DNA of 64,000 nt, from the NCBI RefSeq assembly GCF_003852545.1, contig NZ_QAJR01000023.1:50217-114216 (forward strand), in the 5' to 3' direction. This document shows positions 1-8,938 of the stretch, piece after piece. How positions within the stretch are numbered: the first letter of the stretch is position 1; each line of letters begins with the position of its first letter. The notes beneath the pieces were generated by a model. It made no database searches. It was not told the DNA's origin and saw only the letters and a list, made by a program, of their open reading frames with translations. The stretch is from Acidovorax sp. FJL06. Lineage in GTDB: Bacteria > Pseudomonadota > Gammaproteobacteria > Burkholderiales > Burkholderiaceae_C. The position numbers and the translations under genes were made by a program.

Positions 1-50
1 AATAGCAATCAGCGCACCACCATAGCGCGCTTTGCCGGACTTTTTGGCAT
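1..50. repeat. Dispersed ATAGC repeat, edge copy
   Basis: The window opens inside AATAGCAATCAGCGC, followed by a spacer, TAGCGCGCTTTG and a short CTTTTTGGC end. This has the order of the other copies in the window (ATAGC, imperfect inverted GC-rich arms, pyrimidine/purine end near GGCC-AAAAA). The left part lies outside the window, so the assignment rests on pattern likeness only. No gene is visible in positions 1-134 apart from this copy and the leader of the next gene. Confidence 0.4.
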
Positions 51-134
51 TCCCTACCAGCCTGTACGGTCAGAGCCCCGCCGTGGCCGCCGAGCCTGGA
101 TACTGCAGCACAACGACCCCAGCGAGAGGACGCC

Positions 135-419
135 ATGGCCAAGATCCTGGAAGTGAAGTACGAGCACCAGGCCGACGCACGCGTGTGCGAGGTGGCCCAG
201 AAAAGCCTGGCCGACCTGTGCTGGCACCAGGTGGACTACCCCACGCAGGCCAGCGGGGACGCAATCTGGTTCATGGTGGCCTATGCGAACCAGGCCAGTT
301 TCAAGGTCTACCGCGTCAAGCACGCCAGCCAGGCCGACCTCAAGCTCTTCAAGGTAGCGACGCCCGAGGAAGCCGGCTGGCGCACCAAGGACCATCTGCT
401 GCGCGGCAAGCTGGGCTAG
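135..419 (+). CDS. DUF6150-like small repeat protein
   Basis: A 94-residue protein of unknown function. It is built from three imperfect copies of a short unit of the form K/Y-x-x-Q-A-D/S-x-K-V-x-x-V: YEHQADARVCEV near residue 9, YANQASFKVYRV near 51 and HASQADLKLFKV near 66. It ends with a W-R-T-K-D-H stretch. This repeat style matches the DUF6150 family as I remember it. The start is ATG with AGAGGA about six bases upstream. There are no membrane segments or signal peptide, so it is probably cytoplasmic. It stands alone, convergent with the next gene; no function should be assigned. Confidence 0.65.
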   Translation: MAKILEVKYEHQADARVCEVAQKSLADLCWHQVDYPTQASGDAIWFMVAYANQASFKVYRVKHASQADLKLFKVATPEEAGWRTKDHLLRGKLG

Positions 420-425
420 GCTGTA

Positions 426-1271
426 TCAGCCGCCCACACATTTCTGGACCTGCTCGCCCAGGCCGGTCGCGCCCAGGCGCATTACATCGCCGGGCTTGAG
501 GAACCAGGGCGCGGGTTTCTGGCCCAGGCCCACGCCGGCCGGGGTTCCGGTCAGGATCACGTCGCCCGGCTCCAGCGTCATGAACTCGCTGATGTACGAC
601 ACCACCGTGGGCACATCAAAGATGAAATTGCGGGTGCTGCCGTTTTGCACGCGTTGGCCGTTCACTTCCAGCCACAGGTCGATGGCATGCGGGTTGCCCA
701 CCTCGTCGGCCGTCACCAGCCAGGGGCCGATGGGGGCGAAGGTGTCGTGGCTCTTGCCCTTGTCCCACTGGCCGCCGCGCTCCATCTGCCAGGCGCGTTC
801 GGACACATCGTTGGCCAGCACATAGCCCGCCACATGTTCCAGCGCCTGCGCCTGGCTCACGCGGCACGCGCGGGTGCCGATGACGATGCCCAGCTCCACC
901 TCCCAGTCGGTCTTGACCGCACCGGCGGGGATGCGCACATCGTCGTGGGGGCCGCTCAGCGCCGTCACGGCCTTCATGAAGAGCACGGGCTCGGCGGGCG
1001 GCTGCAGGCCTGCCTCGCGGGCGTGGTCGGCGTAGTTGAGCCCCACGCACACGATCTTGCCCACGCCCCCCACCGGGCTGCCCAGGCGTGGCGTGCCATA
1101 GACGGGCGGCAGGCGGCTGGCGTCGATGGCGGCCAGGGCCGACAGAGTGCGCGGGCTGAGCTGGGCGGGGCCGATGTCGGGCAGCAGCATCGACAGGTCG
1201 CGCAGCGTGCCGGTGGCGTCCAGCAGACCGGGGCGCTCGGCGCCGGGCTGGCCGTAGCGGATGAGTTTCAT
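426..1271 (-). CDS. Fumarylacetoacetate hydrolase family protein
   Basis: A 281-residue member of the FAH superfamily, metal-dependent enzymes that hydrolyse, hydrate or decarboxylate 2-keto acids in the cytoplasm. Visible signatures are VCVGLNYADH (about residues 75-83), the metal-binding E-x-E in DWEVELGIVIG (about 122-132), the Asp of LANDVSER (about 155) and the C-terminal GDVILTGTPAGVG. The start at MKLIRYG is preferred over a longer upstream reading because AAGGA sits about eight bases before it and the extra 28 residues are not family-like. The exact substrate cannot be read from the sequence; ureidoglycolate lyase and 2-keto-pentenoate-type enzymes share this fold. It is divergent from the chromate transporter genes. 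Confidence 0.88.
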   Translation of the reverse strand: MKLIRYGQPGAERPGLLDATGTLRDLSMLLPDIGPAQLSPRTLSALAAIDASRLPPVYGTPRLGSPVGGVGKIVCVGLNYADHAREAGLQPPAEPVLFMKAVTALSGPHDDVRIPAGAVKTDWEVELGIVIGTRACRVSQAQALEHVAGYVLANDVSERAWQMERGGQWDKGKSHDTFAPIGPWLVTADEVGNPHAIDLWLEVNGQRVQNGSTRNFIFDVPTVVSYISEFMTLEPGDVILTGTPAGVGLGQKPAPWFLKPGDVMRLGATGLGEQVQKCVGG

Positions 1272-1477
1272 GGCGGGGAGTCCTTGTGGATCGATTGGGG
1301 GCCGCAGCGGCAGCAAGAACCCAGCAGGCTGCTGGCTGCAAGCTGCGACCACCACGCAGCATAGCGGCCCGCAGGCCCATGCGGGCCCGTGCGCGGACGC
1401 AAATCACCGCCCCAGCCTTGCCACAACGCGACGCCTGCGCCCCACGTGCAGCCCTCGCCCGCCGCGCAGCGCGCGTA

Positions 1478-1500
1478 ACATGGCGCACGGGGCGCCATGT
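1478..1500. promoter_or_regulatory. 9-bp inverted repeat upstream of chrA
   Basis: ACATGGCGC and GCGCCATGT form perfect 9-bp arms around the 5-base loop ACGGG, about 90 bases before the chromate transporter start. There is no T-run, so it is not an obvious terminator. It could be an operator dyad for a regulator of chrA or of the divergent gene. No chrB-type regulator is encoded nearby. Confidence 0.45.
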
Positions 1501-1526
1501 CCATGGCCGCTCCACCCACCACTCCT

Positions 1527-1577
1527 GATTTAATAGCTGCCACCGCAATACAGAAGCGCGGTAGCGGCCATTTTTAC
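1527..1577. repeat. Dispersed ATAGCT repeat copy
   Basis: TTTAATAGCTGCCACCGC, a short loop, GCGCGGTAGCGGCC and then ATTTTTACC. The arms CACCGC and GCGGTAG can pair imperfectly. It has the same plan as the copies near 4.9, 37.3 and 46.4 kb and those inside genes at 19.0, 55.9 and 59.1 kb. It lies in the leader of the chromate transporter pair, ending about ten bases before the start. Confidence 0.65.
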
Positions 1578-1587
1578 CAAAATTTTC

Positions 1588-2187
1588 ATGGCCGCCGCTG
1601 CCGATCTGCCCTCCCCGCCCCCCGAGTCCCTCCCAAGGCCCCAGCCCCGCAGCCCGGCCGATCTGTTCTGGTCCTTCACCTGGCTGGCCCTGCAGGGTTT
1701 TGGCGGCGTGCTGGCCGTGGTGCAGCGCGAGCTGGTCGAGAAAAAGCGCTGGATGACCAACGAGGAGTTCGTCGAGGACTGGGCCGTGGCGCAGATCATG
1801 CCGGGTCCGAACGTGGTCAACCTCAGCATCATGATCGGCGACCGCTACTTCGGCCTGCGCGGCGCGTTCGCGGCGCTGGCGGGCATGCTGACCTTTCCGC
1901 TGGTCCTGGTGCTGGCGCTGGCCGTGGTCTATGCCGAATTCTCCAGCCACCCGGCCGTGGCCGGCGCGCTGCGCGGCATGGGCGCGGTGGCGGCGGGGCT
2001 GATCGCCGGGGTGGCCATCAAACTGTTCACCTCCATCAAAAGCCACCCGCTGGGCCGCCCGCTGTGCGTGGCATTCCTGGCGCTGACCATCGTGGCCATG
2101 GTGGTGCTGCACTGGCCGCTCTGGTGGATCCTGCCGGTGATCGGCGGCGCAGCCTGCCTGCTGACCTGGAGGAAGCTCGCACCATGA
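1588..2187 (+). CDS. chrA: Chromate transporter, N-half subunit
   Basis: A 199-residue inner-membrane protein of the short-chain CHR family. Chromate transporters of this type are made as two homologous half-size proteins in antiparallel orientation that together export chromate or a related anion. The CHR signature is clear: SFTWLALQGFGGVLAVVQ near residue 30, EFVEDWAVAQIMPGPNVVNLS near 60, then four or five hydrophobic segments. Its stop overlaps the start of the next gene (ATGA at 2184-2187), so the two are translationally coupled. The start ATG follows a repeat copy without a strong Shine-Dalgarno sequence. Confidence 0.88.
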   Translation: MAAAADLPSPPPESLPRPQPRSPADLFWSFTWLALQGFGGVLAVVQRELVEKKRWMTNEEFVEDWAVAQIMPGPNVVNLSIMIGDRYFGLRGAFAALAGMLTFPLVLVLALAVVYAEFSSHPAVAGALRGMGAVAAGLIAGVAIKLFTSIKSHPLGRPLCVAFLALTIVAMVVLHWPLWWILPVIGGAACLLTWRKLAP

Positions 2188-2780
2188 ACAGCATTGCCCT
2201 CGCGCTCAGCCCAATGGACTGGCTGAACCTGTTCCTCTACTACATGTCGCTGTCGCTGCTGGCCGTGGGCGGCGCCATTGCCACCGCGCCCGACATGCAC
2301 CGCTTTCTGGTCGAGCGACAGGCCTGGCTCACCGACCCGCAGTTCAACGCCTCCATCGCCATCGCCCAGGCCGCGCCCGGCCCCAACGTGCTGTTCATCG
2401 CCCTGCTGGGCTGGAACGTGGGCATCAACGCAGGCGGCCCTGGCATGGGCGGCTGGCTGCTGGGCACTTTGGGCATGGCGGTGTGCATGCTGGGCGTTAT
2501 GCTGCCCAGCAGCCTGCTCACCTGGCTGGCCACGCGCTGGGGCCACCGCAACCGCGAACGCCGGGGCGTGCGCGCGTTCAAGCAGGGCATGGCGCCAGTG
2601 GTGATCGGCCTGCTGCTGGCCACCTCGTGGGTGCTGGCCCGCGCCCACGGCAGCTCGGCCACGGCCTGGCCCCTGTGGCTGCTGAGCGCCGCCACCGTGC
2701 TGCTGGTGTGGCGCACCAAGCTGCACCTGCTGTGGATGCTGGGTGCGGGCGCAGTGCTGGGGGCTTTCGGCTGGGTGTAG
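2184..2780 (+). CDS. chrA: Chromate transporter, C-half subunit
   Basis: A 198-residue second half of the CHR pair. The equivalent motifs are YYMSLSLLAVGGAIATAPD near residue 20 (GG in place of FGG) and IAIAQAAPGPNVLFI near 62, followed by hydrophobic segments to the C-terminus. It is coupled to the previous gene by a 4-base overlap, so equal production of both halves is expected. Known CHR pairs act by proton-driven export of chromate. Whether chromate is the real substrate here is inference from family only. Confidence 0.86.
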   Translation: MNSIALALSPMDWLNLFLYYMSLSLLAVGGAIATAPDMHRFLVERQAWLTDPQFNASIAIAQAAPGPNVLFIALLGWNVGINAGGPGMGGWLLGTLGMAVCMLGVMLPSSLLTWLATRWGHRNRERRGVRAFKQGMAPVVIGLLLATSWVLARAHGSSATAWPLWLLSAATVLLVWRTKLHLLWMLGAGAVLGAFGWV

Positions 2781-2801
2781 CCGGCAAAAAGCCCCGCCAG
2801 C

Positions 2802-3968
2802 TCAGCTGATCCGGCGGCCGTTCTCGGCGTACACGGCCAGGTAGATCGCGTCCGAGCCGATATAGGGCGCCTTGTTGCCAAAGCCCACGTTGAAGTCGCC
2901 AAACGACAGCGCCCGGATGCTGGCCAGGCCGGCCCGCAGGCGTTCGCGCGTGGGCTCCTTGCCCGCGTTCTTCAGGCCTTCGATCATGATCTGGGCGTTG
3001 AGCCAACCTTCGAGCGCACTGCCGCTGTTGAGGTAGGCGGCCTCCGCGCCCATGGCCTTCATCGTGGTCTGGAACTTGCGCACCGCCACCGATTTCTGCG
3101 AATTGGCATCGGGGAACACCTGCACCAGCGCCAGGCCACGCGTCGATGCCGCGAGCTTGGGCAGTTCCGAGGCAATCACCGTGACCGACAGGCCCGCCAG
3201 CGGCACGCCCTGGGCCTTGGCCCGGAAAGCCTGCACAAAGGCGGTGTTGGCCGTGCCCGTGGTGGCGAGCAGCACGGCGCCAGGGCGCTCGGCGGCCACG
3301 TGGTCGGCCAGCTCGGTGCCGTTCTTGCCGTCCACGGCCAGGGCGAACTCGCCCGCCCGCTCGACCTTGATCTCGTCCAGCGCCGCGGACATGTCCTTGA
3401 GCACTTCCTTGCCAAAGGCGTTGTCCAGGTACACCACGGCAATGCGCTTGAGACCCATGTCCACGATCTGCTTGACCAGGCGCTGGGTTTCCTCGCGGTA
3501 GGTGGGGCGCAGGAAGAACACATGCTTGTTGCCGGGTGCTCGCAGCGAGGTGGCGCCCGTGACGGGGCCCACCGTGGGAATGCCCTTGGACTCCACCAAC
3601 GGCAGGATGGCCGCGGTGTTGGCCGTGCCCAGTGGCGAGATCAGCGCAAACACCGACTGCGCCTCGACCATCTCGGTCACGTTCTTGAGCGTGCGCGTGG
3701 CCACATAGCCGTCGTCCTTGGCCTCCACGCGGATCTCGCGGCCATGCACGCCGCCTGCGGCATTCACCTCGGCAAACGCGGCCTTCATGCCGGCCAGCTG
3801 CTCGATGCCGGCCTGGCCCAGCGGGCCGGTGAGCGCAATCGAACAGCCCAGGGTGATGGCGCGGGCGGTCAGCGCCTCTTCAGCGGCCTGGGCGTGGTGG
3901 GCCCAGGCGGGCAGGCCAGTGGCAGCGACAGCCTGGGTGGCGCGCAGCAGAAATTGACGACGGCTCAT
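2802..3968 (-). CDS. LivJ/LivK-type ABC substrate-binding protein, orphan
   Basis: A 388-residue periplasmic binding protein of the branched-chain amino acid (type I) class. The N-terminus MSRRQFLLRA followed by a hydrophobic stretch and AHHAQA resembles a twin-arginine or Sec signal. The mature part begins with ITLGCSIALTGPLGQAG and continues through PTVGPVTGATSLRAP and RIAVVYLDNAFGKEVL, the standard two-lobe layout. No permease or ATPase gene is adjacent. It lies downstream of rlmB on the same strand with a 177-base gap. The ligand cannot be predicted, although aromatic or amino acids are usual for the family. Confidence 0.85.
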   Translation of the reverse strand: MSRRQFLLRATQAVAATGLPAWAHHAQAAEEALTARAITLGCSIALTGPLGQAGIEQLAGMKAAFAEVNAAGGVHGREIRVEAKDDGYVATRTLKNVTEMVEAQSVFALISPLGTANTAAILPLVESKGIPTVGPVTGATSLRAPGNKHVFFLRPTYREETQRLVKQIVDMGLKRIAVVYLDNAFGKEVLKDMSAALDEIKVERAGEFALAVDGKNGTELADHVAAERPGAVLLATTGTANTAFVQAFRAKAQGVPLAGLSVTVIASELPKLAASTRGLALVQVFPDANSQKSVAVRKFQTTMKAMGAEAAYLNSGSALEGWLNAQIMIEGLKNAGKEPTRERLRAGLASIRALSFGDFNVGFGNKAPYIGSDAIYLAVYAENGRRIS

Positions 3969-4145
3969 GGTGTGCAGGGCGGATAGAACAAAGGTGGCGC
4001 AGGCTACCGGCCGCTGTGCACCCCAGCTGTCCGTTGCGCGACAAAAGCCGCCGTGGAGACCTGAAACCGGGGGTTTTCACCGAGTGAACGGTGGGCGCCA
4101 CGGCCCGCACGGGGTTGTGAAGGCCCACCACATCCGCCGCGCCCC

Positions 4146-4892
4146 TCAAGTCCTCTGGCGCAGCGCCTCGTACAGGCACACGCCGCTGGCCACCGAGACA
4201 TTCAAACTCTCGACGGCGCCCTTCATGGGGATGCTGACCAGCTCATCGCAGGTCTTGCGCGTGAGCTGGCGCATGCCGTCGCCCTCGGCGCCCAGCACCA
4301 GGGCCACAGGGCCTTTCAGGTCCACCTGGTAGATGGTCTTGGGCGCATCGTCGCTGGTGCCGATGCACCAGATGTTGCGCTCCTTGAGTTCGTTCAGGGT
4401 GCGCGAGAGGTTGGTGACCATGAAATACGGCATGGTCTCGGCCGCGCCGCTGGCCACTTTGGCCACGGTGGCGTTGATGCCCACGGCGTGGTCCTTGGGG
4501 GCGATGACGGCATGCGCGCCCGCACCATCGGCCACACGCAGGCAGGCGCCCAGGTTGTGCGGGTCGGTCACGCCGTCCAGCACCAGCAGCAGGGGCTGCT
4601 CGATGCCTGCGGCTTCCAGGTCTTCCAGCAGCTCATCCAGCGAGGTGGCAACCTTCACCGGCTCGACCCGCGCAGCCACGCCCTGGTGGCCGTGGCTGCC
4701 TGCCAGCTTGGCAATGCGCACGCTGTCGGCTTCGATGAGGCGGGCTCCGGCCTCGCGGGCGCGGTCGAGAAACTGGCGCATGCGCGCATCGCGCCGCGTG
4801 GCTTCGTAGTAAATCTCGATGATGGACTTTGGCGCGGTCTTCAGACGCACGCCCACGGCGTGAAAGCCGAAGAGAACTTTGGGGCTGGACAT
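4146..4892 (-). CDS. rlmB: 23S rRNA Gm2251 2'-O-methyltransferase RlmB
   Basis: A 248-residue SPOUT-class methyltransferase that methylates the ribose of G2251 in the P-loop of 23S rRNA using S-adenosylmethionine. The N-terminal substrate-binding domain starts with KVLFGFHAV. The three SpoU motifs are all present: [16 protein letters not shown] (110-125, with the catalytic Arg 119), [10 protein letters not shown] (199-208) and [15 protein letters not shown] (221-235). These form the knotted cofactor site. Length and motif spacing are normal for RlmB. It is followed on the same strand by the orphan binding protein gene. Confidence 0.95.
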   Translation of the reverse strand: MSSPKVLFGFHAVGVRLKTAPKSIIEIYYEATRRDARMRQFLDRAREAGARLIEADSVRIAKLAGSHGHQGVAARVEPVKVATSLDELLEDLEAAGIEQPLLLVLDGVTDPHNLGACLRVADGAGAHAVIAPKDHAVGINATVAKVASGAAETMPYFMVTNLSRTLNELKERNIWCIGTSDDAPKTIYQVDLKGPVALVLGAEGDGMRQLTRKTCDELVSIPMKGAVESLNVSVASGVCLYEALRQRT

Positions 4893-4937
4893 GGGGGGAT
4901 TATCCGCTGGCCATGGGGCTGCCCATCATCGCACTAT

Positions 4938-4993
4938 GGATTTAATAGCTATCAAGGCAATACGGTTGCGCCGTAGCAGCCCAAAAAACACCA
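4938..4993. repeat. Dispersed ATAGCT repeat copy
   Basis: TTTAATAGCTATCAAGGC, then CGCCGTAGCAGCCCAAAAAACACC. It carries the hallmark ATAGCT core, a GC-rich imperfect dyad and an A-rich end. It fills most of the 112-base gap between the start of rlmB and the stop of the LolD-like gene, both on the minus strand, so it is in a position to affect the 3' end of the latter transcript. Confidence 0.7.
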
Positions 4994-5004
4994 ATAAATT
5001 CAGC

Positions 5005-5718
<714 letters not shown>

Positions 5719-5733
5719 GAAAGGATTTTTGCT

Positions 5734-6408
5734 TTGATTCGATACCTACGTCGGCGCCACTTTATCGTGAGCGCAGCCACCGGCGCGCTGGTGGGGCTTT
5801 GCGCCCCCACCGCCTTGGCCCAGGCCAAGGCCCCGGCACAGCCCGCGCGTGCGCCCCTGCTGCTGGTGCTGGGCGACTCGCTCAGCGCCGAATATGGCCT
5901 GGCACGGGGCTCCGGCTGGGTTGCGCTGCTGGAAAAACAGTTGGTACAAGACAAGCTCAATGCCACCGTGGTCAACGCCAGCGTGAGCGGCGAGACCACC
6001 TCGGGCGGCCGCTCGCGCCTGGCGGCCCTGCTGGCCCAGCACAAGCCCACGCATGTGGTGATCGAGCTGGGCGGCAACGATGCCCTGCGCGGCCTGCCGC
6101 TCAAGAACACCGAAGAGAATCTGACCTGGATGACCCAGGCCGCCCAGAAGGCCGGGGCCAAGGTCTTGCTGGTGGGGATGCAGGTGCCGCCCAACTACGG
6201 CACCGACTACGCGAACAAGTTTGCAGGTTTGTTTGCCACCGTGGCGCAGACCCAGAAGGCGGCCGTGGTGCCCTTTCTGCTGAAAGGGGTGGCGGATGGG
6301 CCGGACCCGACCCGCCTGTTCCAGCCTGACCGCATCCACCCGCGCGCCGAGGCGCATCCGCAGATGCTGGCCAATGTGTGGCCGGAACTGAAAAAGCTGC
6401 TGCGCTGA
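5734..6408 (+). CDS. tesA: Arylesterase / thioesterase I, SGNH hydrolase
   Basis: A 224-residue exported GDSL esterase. The start chosen is TTG at 5734 because AAAGGA lies about nine bases upstream and because it gives a complete signal peptide (MIRYLRRRHF, a hydrophobic run to residue 25, then TALAQA). Catalytic blocks are GDSLS at 47-51 (Ser 49), the oxyanion Gly in SVSGETT near 86, GGND at 113-116, and D199-x-x-H202 in PDRIHP. TesA-type enzymes hydrolyse acyl-CoA and short esters in the periplasm. The divergent ABC ATPase gene is its usual partner in proteobacteria. Confidence 0.9.
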   Translation: MIRYLRRRHFIVSAATGALVGLCAPTALAQAKAPAQPARAPLLLVLGDSLSAEYGLARGSGWVALLEKQLVQDKLNATVVNASVSGETTSGGRSRLAALLAQHKPTHVVIELGGNDALRGLPLKNTEENLTWMTQAAQKAGAKVLLVGMQVPPNYGTDYANKFAGLFATVAQTQKAAVVPFLLKGVADGPDPTRLFQPDRIHPRAEAHPQMLANVWPELKKLLR

Positions 6409-6423
6409 CGCCAGGCCCAGGGA

Positions 6424-6612
6424 TCAGGCGCTGGCAGGGCCCGCAGGCTGGCTGGGGGCGGCAGCGTCACTGGCGGGCTGATCGTCAGCGGGCTGGTCCC
6501 CCTGCGGCTCATCCGGCCTGCGGTGCGCCTTGGCCCTCAGCTTCTCTTCTTTTTTCTGTTTTTTGGCGAGTTCGCGCTGGCGCTTTTCGTATCCGTAGTT
6601 AGGTGTTGCCAA
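6424..6612 (-). CDS. Small highly charged conserved protein
   Basis: A 62-residue protein: MATPNYGYEKRQRELAKKQK, then a Lys/Glu/Arg-rich helix, then an acidic Pro/Ala/Asp/Gln-rich tail. Short proteins starting with the same MATPNYGYEKRQ block are, to my knowledge, common in Burkholderiales. The function is unknown. The first 35 residues would form a basic amphipathic helix, which could bind nucleic acid or membrane. It is convergent with tesA and followed on its own strand by nothing close. Confidence 0.75.
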   Translation of the reverse strand: MATPNYGYEKRQRELAKKQKKEEKLRAKAHRRPDEPQGDQPADDQPASDAAAPSQPAGPASA

Positions 6613-6663
6613 GGTAGTTGCTTCCTGAAGTAGAGGTCCACTGTAACAGCATGCACATGCCCC

Positions 6664-7527
6664 TCACGCGGCCCCAGGCCCCAGCGGCACGACGGATGCG
6701 CGGTAGGCGTGCCAGCTCGCAAAGCCCAGCACCGGGCCCGCCAGCAACAGCCCCACGCCCCAGAACCAGAGCGAGACCGCGACGATGGTGGTGATGAGCG
6801 CGCCCCACAGCAGCATGACGAGCGGGTTCTCCAGCACCACCCGCATGCTGGTGATACCGGCCGTGAGCGCATCGGTGTCGCGGTCCAGGATCATGGGGAT
6901 GGACACCACGGAGGTGGAGAACACCAGCGCGGCAAACACGCCGCCCACCACGGCGTACACGGCCACAAAGCCCCAGTTCTGCGGGTTGAACACCGCCTGC
7001 AGCACGCCCGTGGTGGATGGCATGCCGGTGTTGAAGAACACCGCGAACACCACCAGCGAGGCCCGGCCCCAAAGCAGCTCCAGCACCACCAGCACCAGCA
7101 CCAGCATGCCCATGCTGCCCATGTGGCTGTCCCAGCAGGTGAGCGACTCGCTCAGCTCAGGCTTCAGGCCCGCCTCGCGCCGGCGGCTGGTGTCGTACAG
7201 CCCCATGGCCAGAAAAGGCCCCAGCAGCAGGCAGCCGCTGGCCAGCGACATGGTGTACTCCGGCCGGGTGCGGAACACCCAGCCCAGCACCACGGCCATG
7301 CCCCAGAAGCACATGCCGCAGAACACCGCAATGCCCGGCGCGGCGCGCACATCCGCGAGGCCGCGCAGCAGCCACCGGAACGGGTCGGCCAAACGCAGCG
7401 GCTGCAGCTGCACGGGCTGGTTGGTCTGGGCCTTCACGCGGTCTGCAATGGCCTCGGCGTGTTGGGATTCCGACGGATCTGGTGCGCTGAGTGCGTCCGG
7501 TGCGGGCTTGGAAGATGTCACGGTCAT
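6664..7527 (-). CDS. DUF2189 / BPSS1780-type membrane protein
   Basis: A 287-residue polytopic inner-membrane protein of unknown function. After a hydrophilic N-terminus of about 45 residues, the block LADPFRWLLRGLADVRAAPG leads into six hydrophobic segments. The conserved motif LLLGPFLAMGLYDTSRRREAG after the second segment is typical of the DUF2189 family, in which this cytoplasmic loop is the best conserved part. Lengths and segment number fit. Neighbours give no functional hint. Confidence 0.8.
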   Translation of the reverse strand: MTVTSSKPAPDALSAPDPSESQHAEAIADRVKAQTNQPVQLQPLRLADPFRWLLRGLADVRAAPGIAVFCGMCFWGMAVVLGWVFRTRPEYTMSLASGCLLLGPFLAMGLYDTSRRREAGLKPELSESLTCWDSHMGSMGMLVLVLVVLELLWGRASLVVFAVFFNTGMPSTTGVLQAVFNPQNWGFVAVYAVVGGVFAALVFSTSVVSIPMILDRDTDALTAGITSMRVVLENPLVMLLWGALITTIVAVSLWFWGVGLLLAGPVLGFASWHAYRASVVPLGPGAA

Positions 7528-7577
7528 GCCGCCACACTAAGCCCGCAGCTGCGGCGGCGCCACTGAGGAAAGCCCGT

Positions 7578-7603
7578 AGCCCGCCGGTCTCGACCGCCGG
7601 GCT
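7578..7603 (-). terminator. Hairpin downstream of the metC-like gene
   Basis: AGCCCG and CGGGCT outer arms and CGGT/ACCG inner arms, with one C-C mismatch between them and a CTCG tetraloop, 19 bases after the stop of the cystathionine beta-lyase-like gene on the minus strand. It is a stable stem but is not followed by a long U-run, so it is only a possible terminator or mRNA 3' end stabiliser. Confidence 0.4.
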
Positions 7604-7621
7604 GCGGCCCCGAATCCCAGC

Positions 7622-8860
7622 TCAGGCTGCGGGGAAGGCGCGCACCATGGCCTGTTGCAGATCGCGCCGCAGGTCCTCCACCGCTTCCAGCCCGATGGAA
7701 AAACGCACCAGCGTGCCCGGCTTCAGGTGCGGTGCCGGACGGCTGCGCATGCTGGCGATGTGGTAGGGCACCACCAGGCTCATGGGGCCGCCCCAGCTGT
7801 AGCCCAGCTTGAACAGGCGCAGGCCGTCGCAGAACGCATCCACCTGCTGCTGCGAATAGCGCGCGTCGATCATCACGCTGAACAGGCCCGCCGCTGCGCC
7901 CTGCCCGCCCTGCACCGCGCCACACAGTGCCTTCCAGTGCGCGTGGCCGGGTGATCCGTCGAGCGCAGGGTGCAGCACCTGGGCGATGGCTGGCTGCTGC
8001 TGCAACCAGCGCGCCAACTGGCGAGCGGCGTCGTCGTGGGCGCGGTAGCGCAGGCCAATGCTGGGCAGCGCGCGCAGCACCGCCTCGACATCGTTCACCC
8101 CCACGCCCAGGCCCAGCCGCATGTGGGTGAGCTTGATCTTCATGTGCAGCCCCAGGTCGCGCGTGATGACGCTGCCCATGAGCACGTCGCCGCCGCCACT
8201 GGGGTACTTGGTGAGCGCATGGGCAGAAATATCGACCCCCAGGGTGCCATCGCCCAGCAGGTCAAACGGCGCAAACGCCAGGCCCGCGCCCCAGGTGTTG
8301 TCCAGCGCCGTGGTCACGCCGCGTGCGCGGCAGATGCGCACCTGCTCGCACAGGTCGGGGAACTCCATGCTCACCGAGCCCGGGGCCTCCAGCCACACCA
8401 GCCGGGTCGCGGGCGTGATGCGGGCGGCCAGGTCGGCTGGGTCCAACGGGTCATAAAACGCATGGGTGATGCCAAAACGGGCGAGTTCGCCGTTGGCGAA
8501 GTCCTTGCCAGGGCCGTAGGCGTTGTCCGGGATCAGCACCTCATCGCCGGGCTTGAGCAGGGCCAGCCCCACATTGGCGATGGCGGCCAGGCCGCTGGGC
8601 ACCAGCACGCACTGCAGGCCGCCCTCCAGTGTGCACAGGCGCTCTTCCAGCACAAACGTGGTGGGCGTGCCATGCAGACCGTAGGTGTAGCCGCTCTTGT
8701 CCTTCCACTCGCGCGAGCGCATGGCCGCCACGTTGGGGAAGATGACGGTGGACGCCTTGTAGACCCCGGGCTGGGGGGCCTCGAACCCGGCGGGCGGCAG
8801 GTAGTCGTGGTGGACGAGGCGGGTGGCGAGATCGGAGTCGTGGTCTTTCATGCCGGCCAT
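7622..8860 (-). CDS. metC: Cystathionine beta-lyase-like PLP enzyme
   Basis: A 412-residue Cys/Met-metabolism PLP enzyme. Typical MetC pieces are DLATRLVHHDYLPPAGF near the start, SGYTYGLHGTPTTFVLEERL (substrate and cofactor contacts), LDNTWGAG (the PLP-ring Asp) and SAHALTKYPSGG with the Schiff-base Lys at about residue 218. MetC cleaves cystathionine to homocysteine, pyruvate and ammonia. Two in-frame ATGs nine bases apart (8860 and 8851) are possible starts; neither has a strong Shine-Dalgarno sequence. It is divergent from the SulP transporter, which would make sense for sulfur assimilation, but this is only suggestive. Confidence 0.85.
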   Translation of the reverse strand: MAGMKDHDSDLATRLVHHDYLPPAGFEAPQPGVYKASTVIFPNVAAMRSREWKDKSGYTYGLHGTPTTFVLEERLCTLEGGLQCVLVPSGLAAIANVGLALLKPGDEVLIPDNAYGPGKDFANGELARFGITHAFYDPLDPADLAARITPATRLVWLEAPGSVSMEFPDLCEQVRICRARGVTTALDNTWGAGLAFAPFDLLGDGTLGVDISAHALTKYPSGGGDVLMGSVITRDLGLHMKIKLTHMRLGLGVGVNDVEAVLRALPSIGLRYRAHDDAARQLARWLQQQPAIAQVLHPALDGSPGHAHWKALCGAVQGGQGAAAGLFSVMIDARYSQQQVDAFCDGLRLFKLGYSWGGPMSLVVPYHIASMRSRPAPHLKPGTLVRFSIGLEAVEDLRRDLQQAMVRAFPAA

Positions 8861-8938
8861 GGTAGCGCGCCGCCCGGGACACGCCGGCCGCCGCATACCT
8901 GGTGCGCGGTAGCCGCCTTGACACGCGACAATCGGGCC

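Larger units (their letters stand above)
1272..1587. other. Intergenic region between FAH gene and chrA
   Basis: This 316-base gap between divergent genes holds a perfect 9-bp inverted repeat (1478-1486 and 1492-1500) and a dispersed repeat copy (about 1527-1577), each listed separately. No convincing gene is seen in either direction. Promoters for both flanking genes must lie here. Confidence 0.6.
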
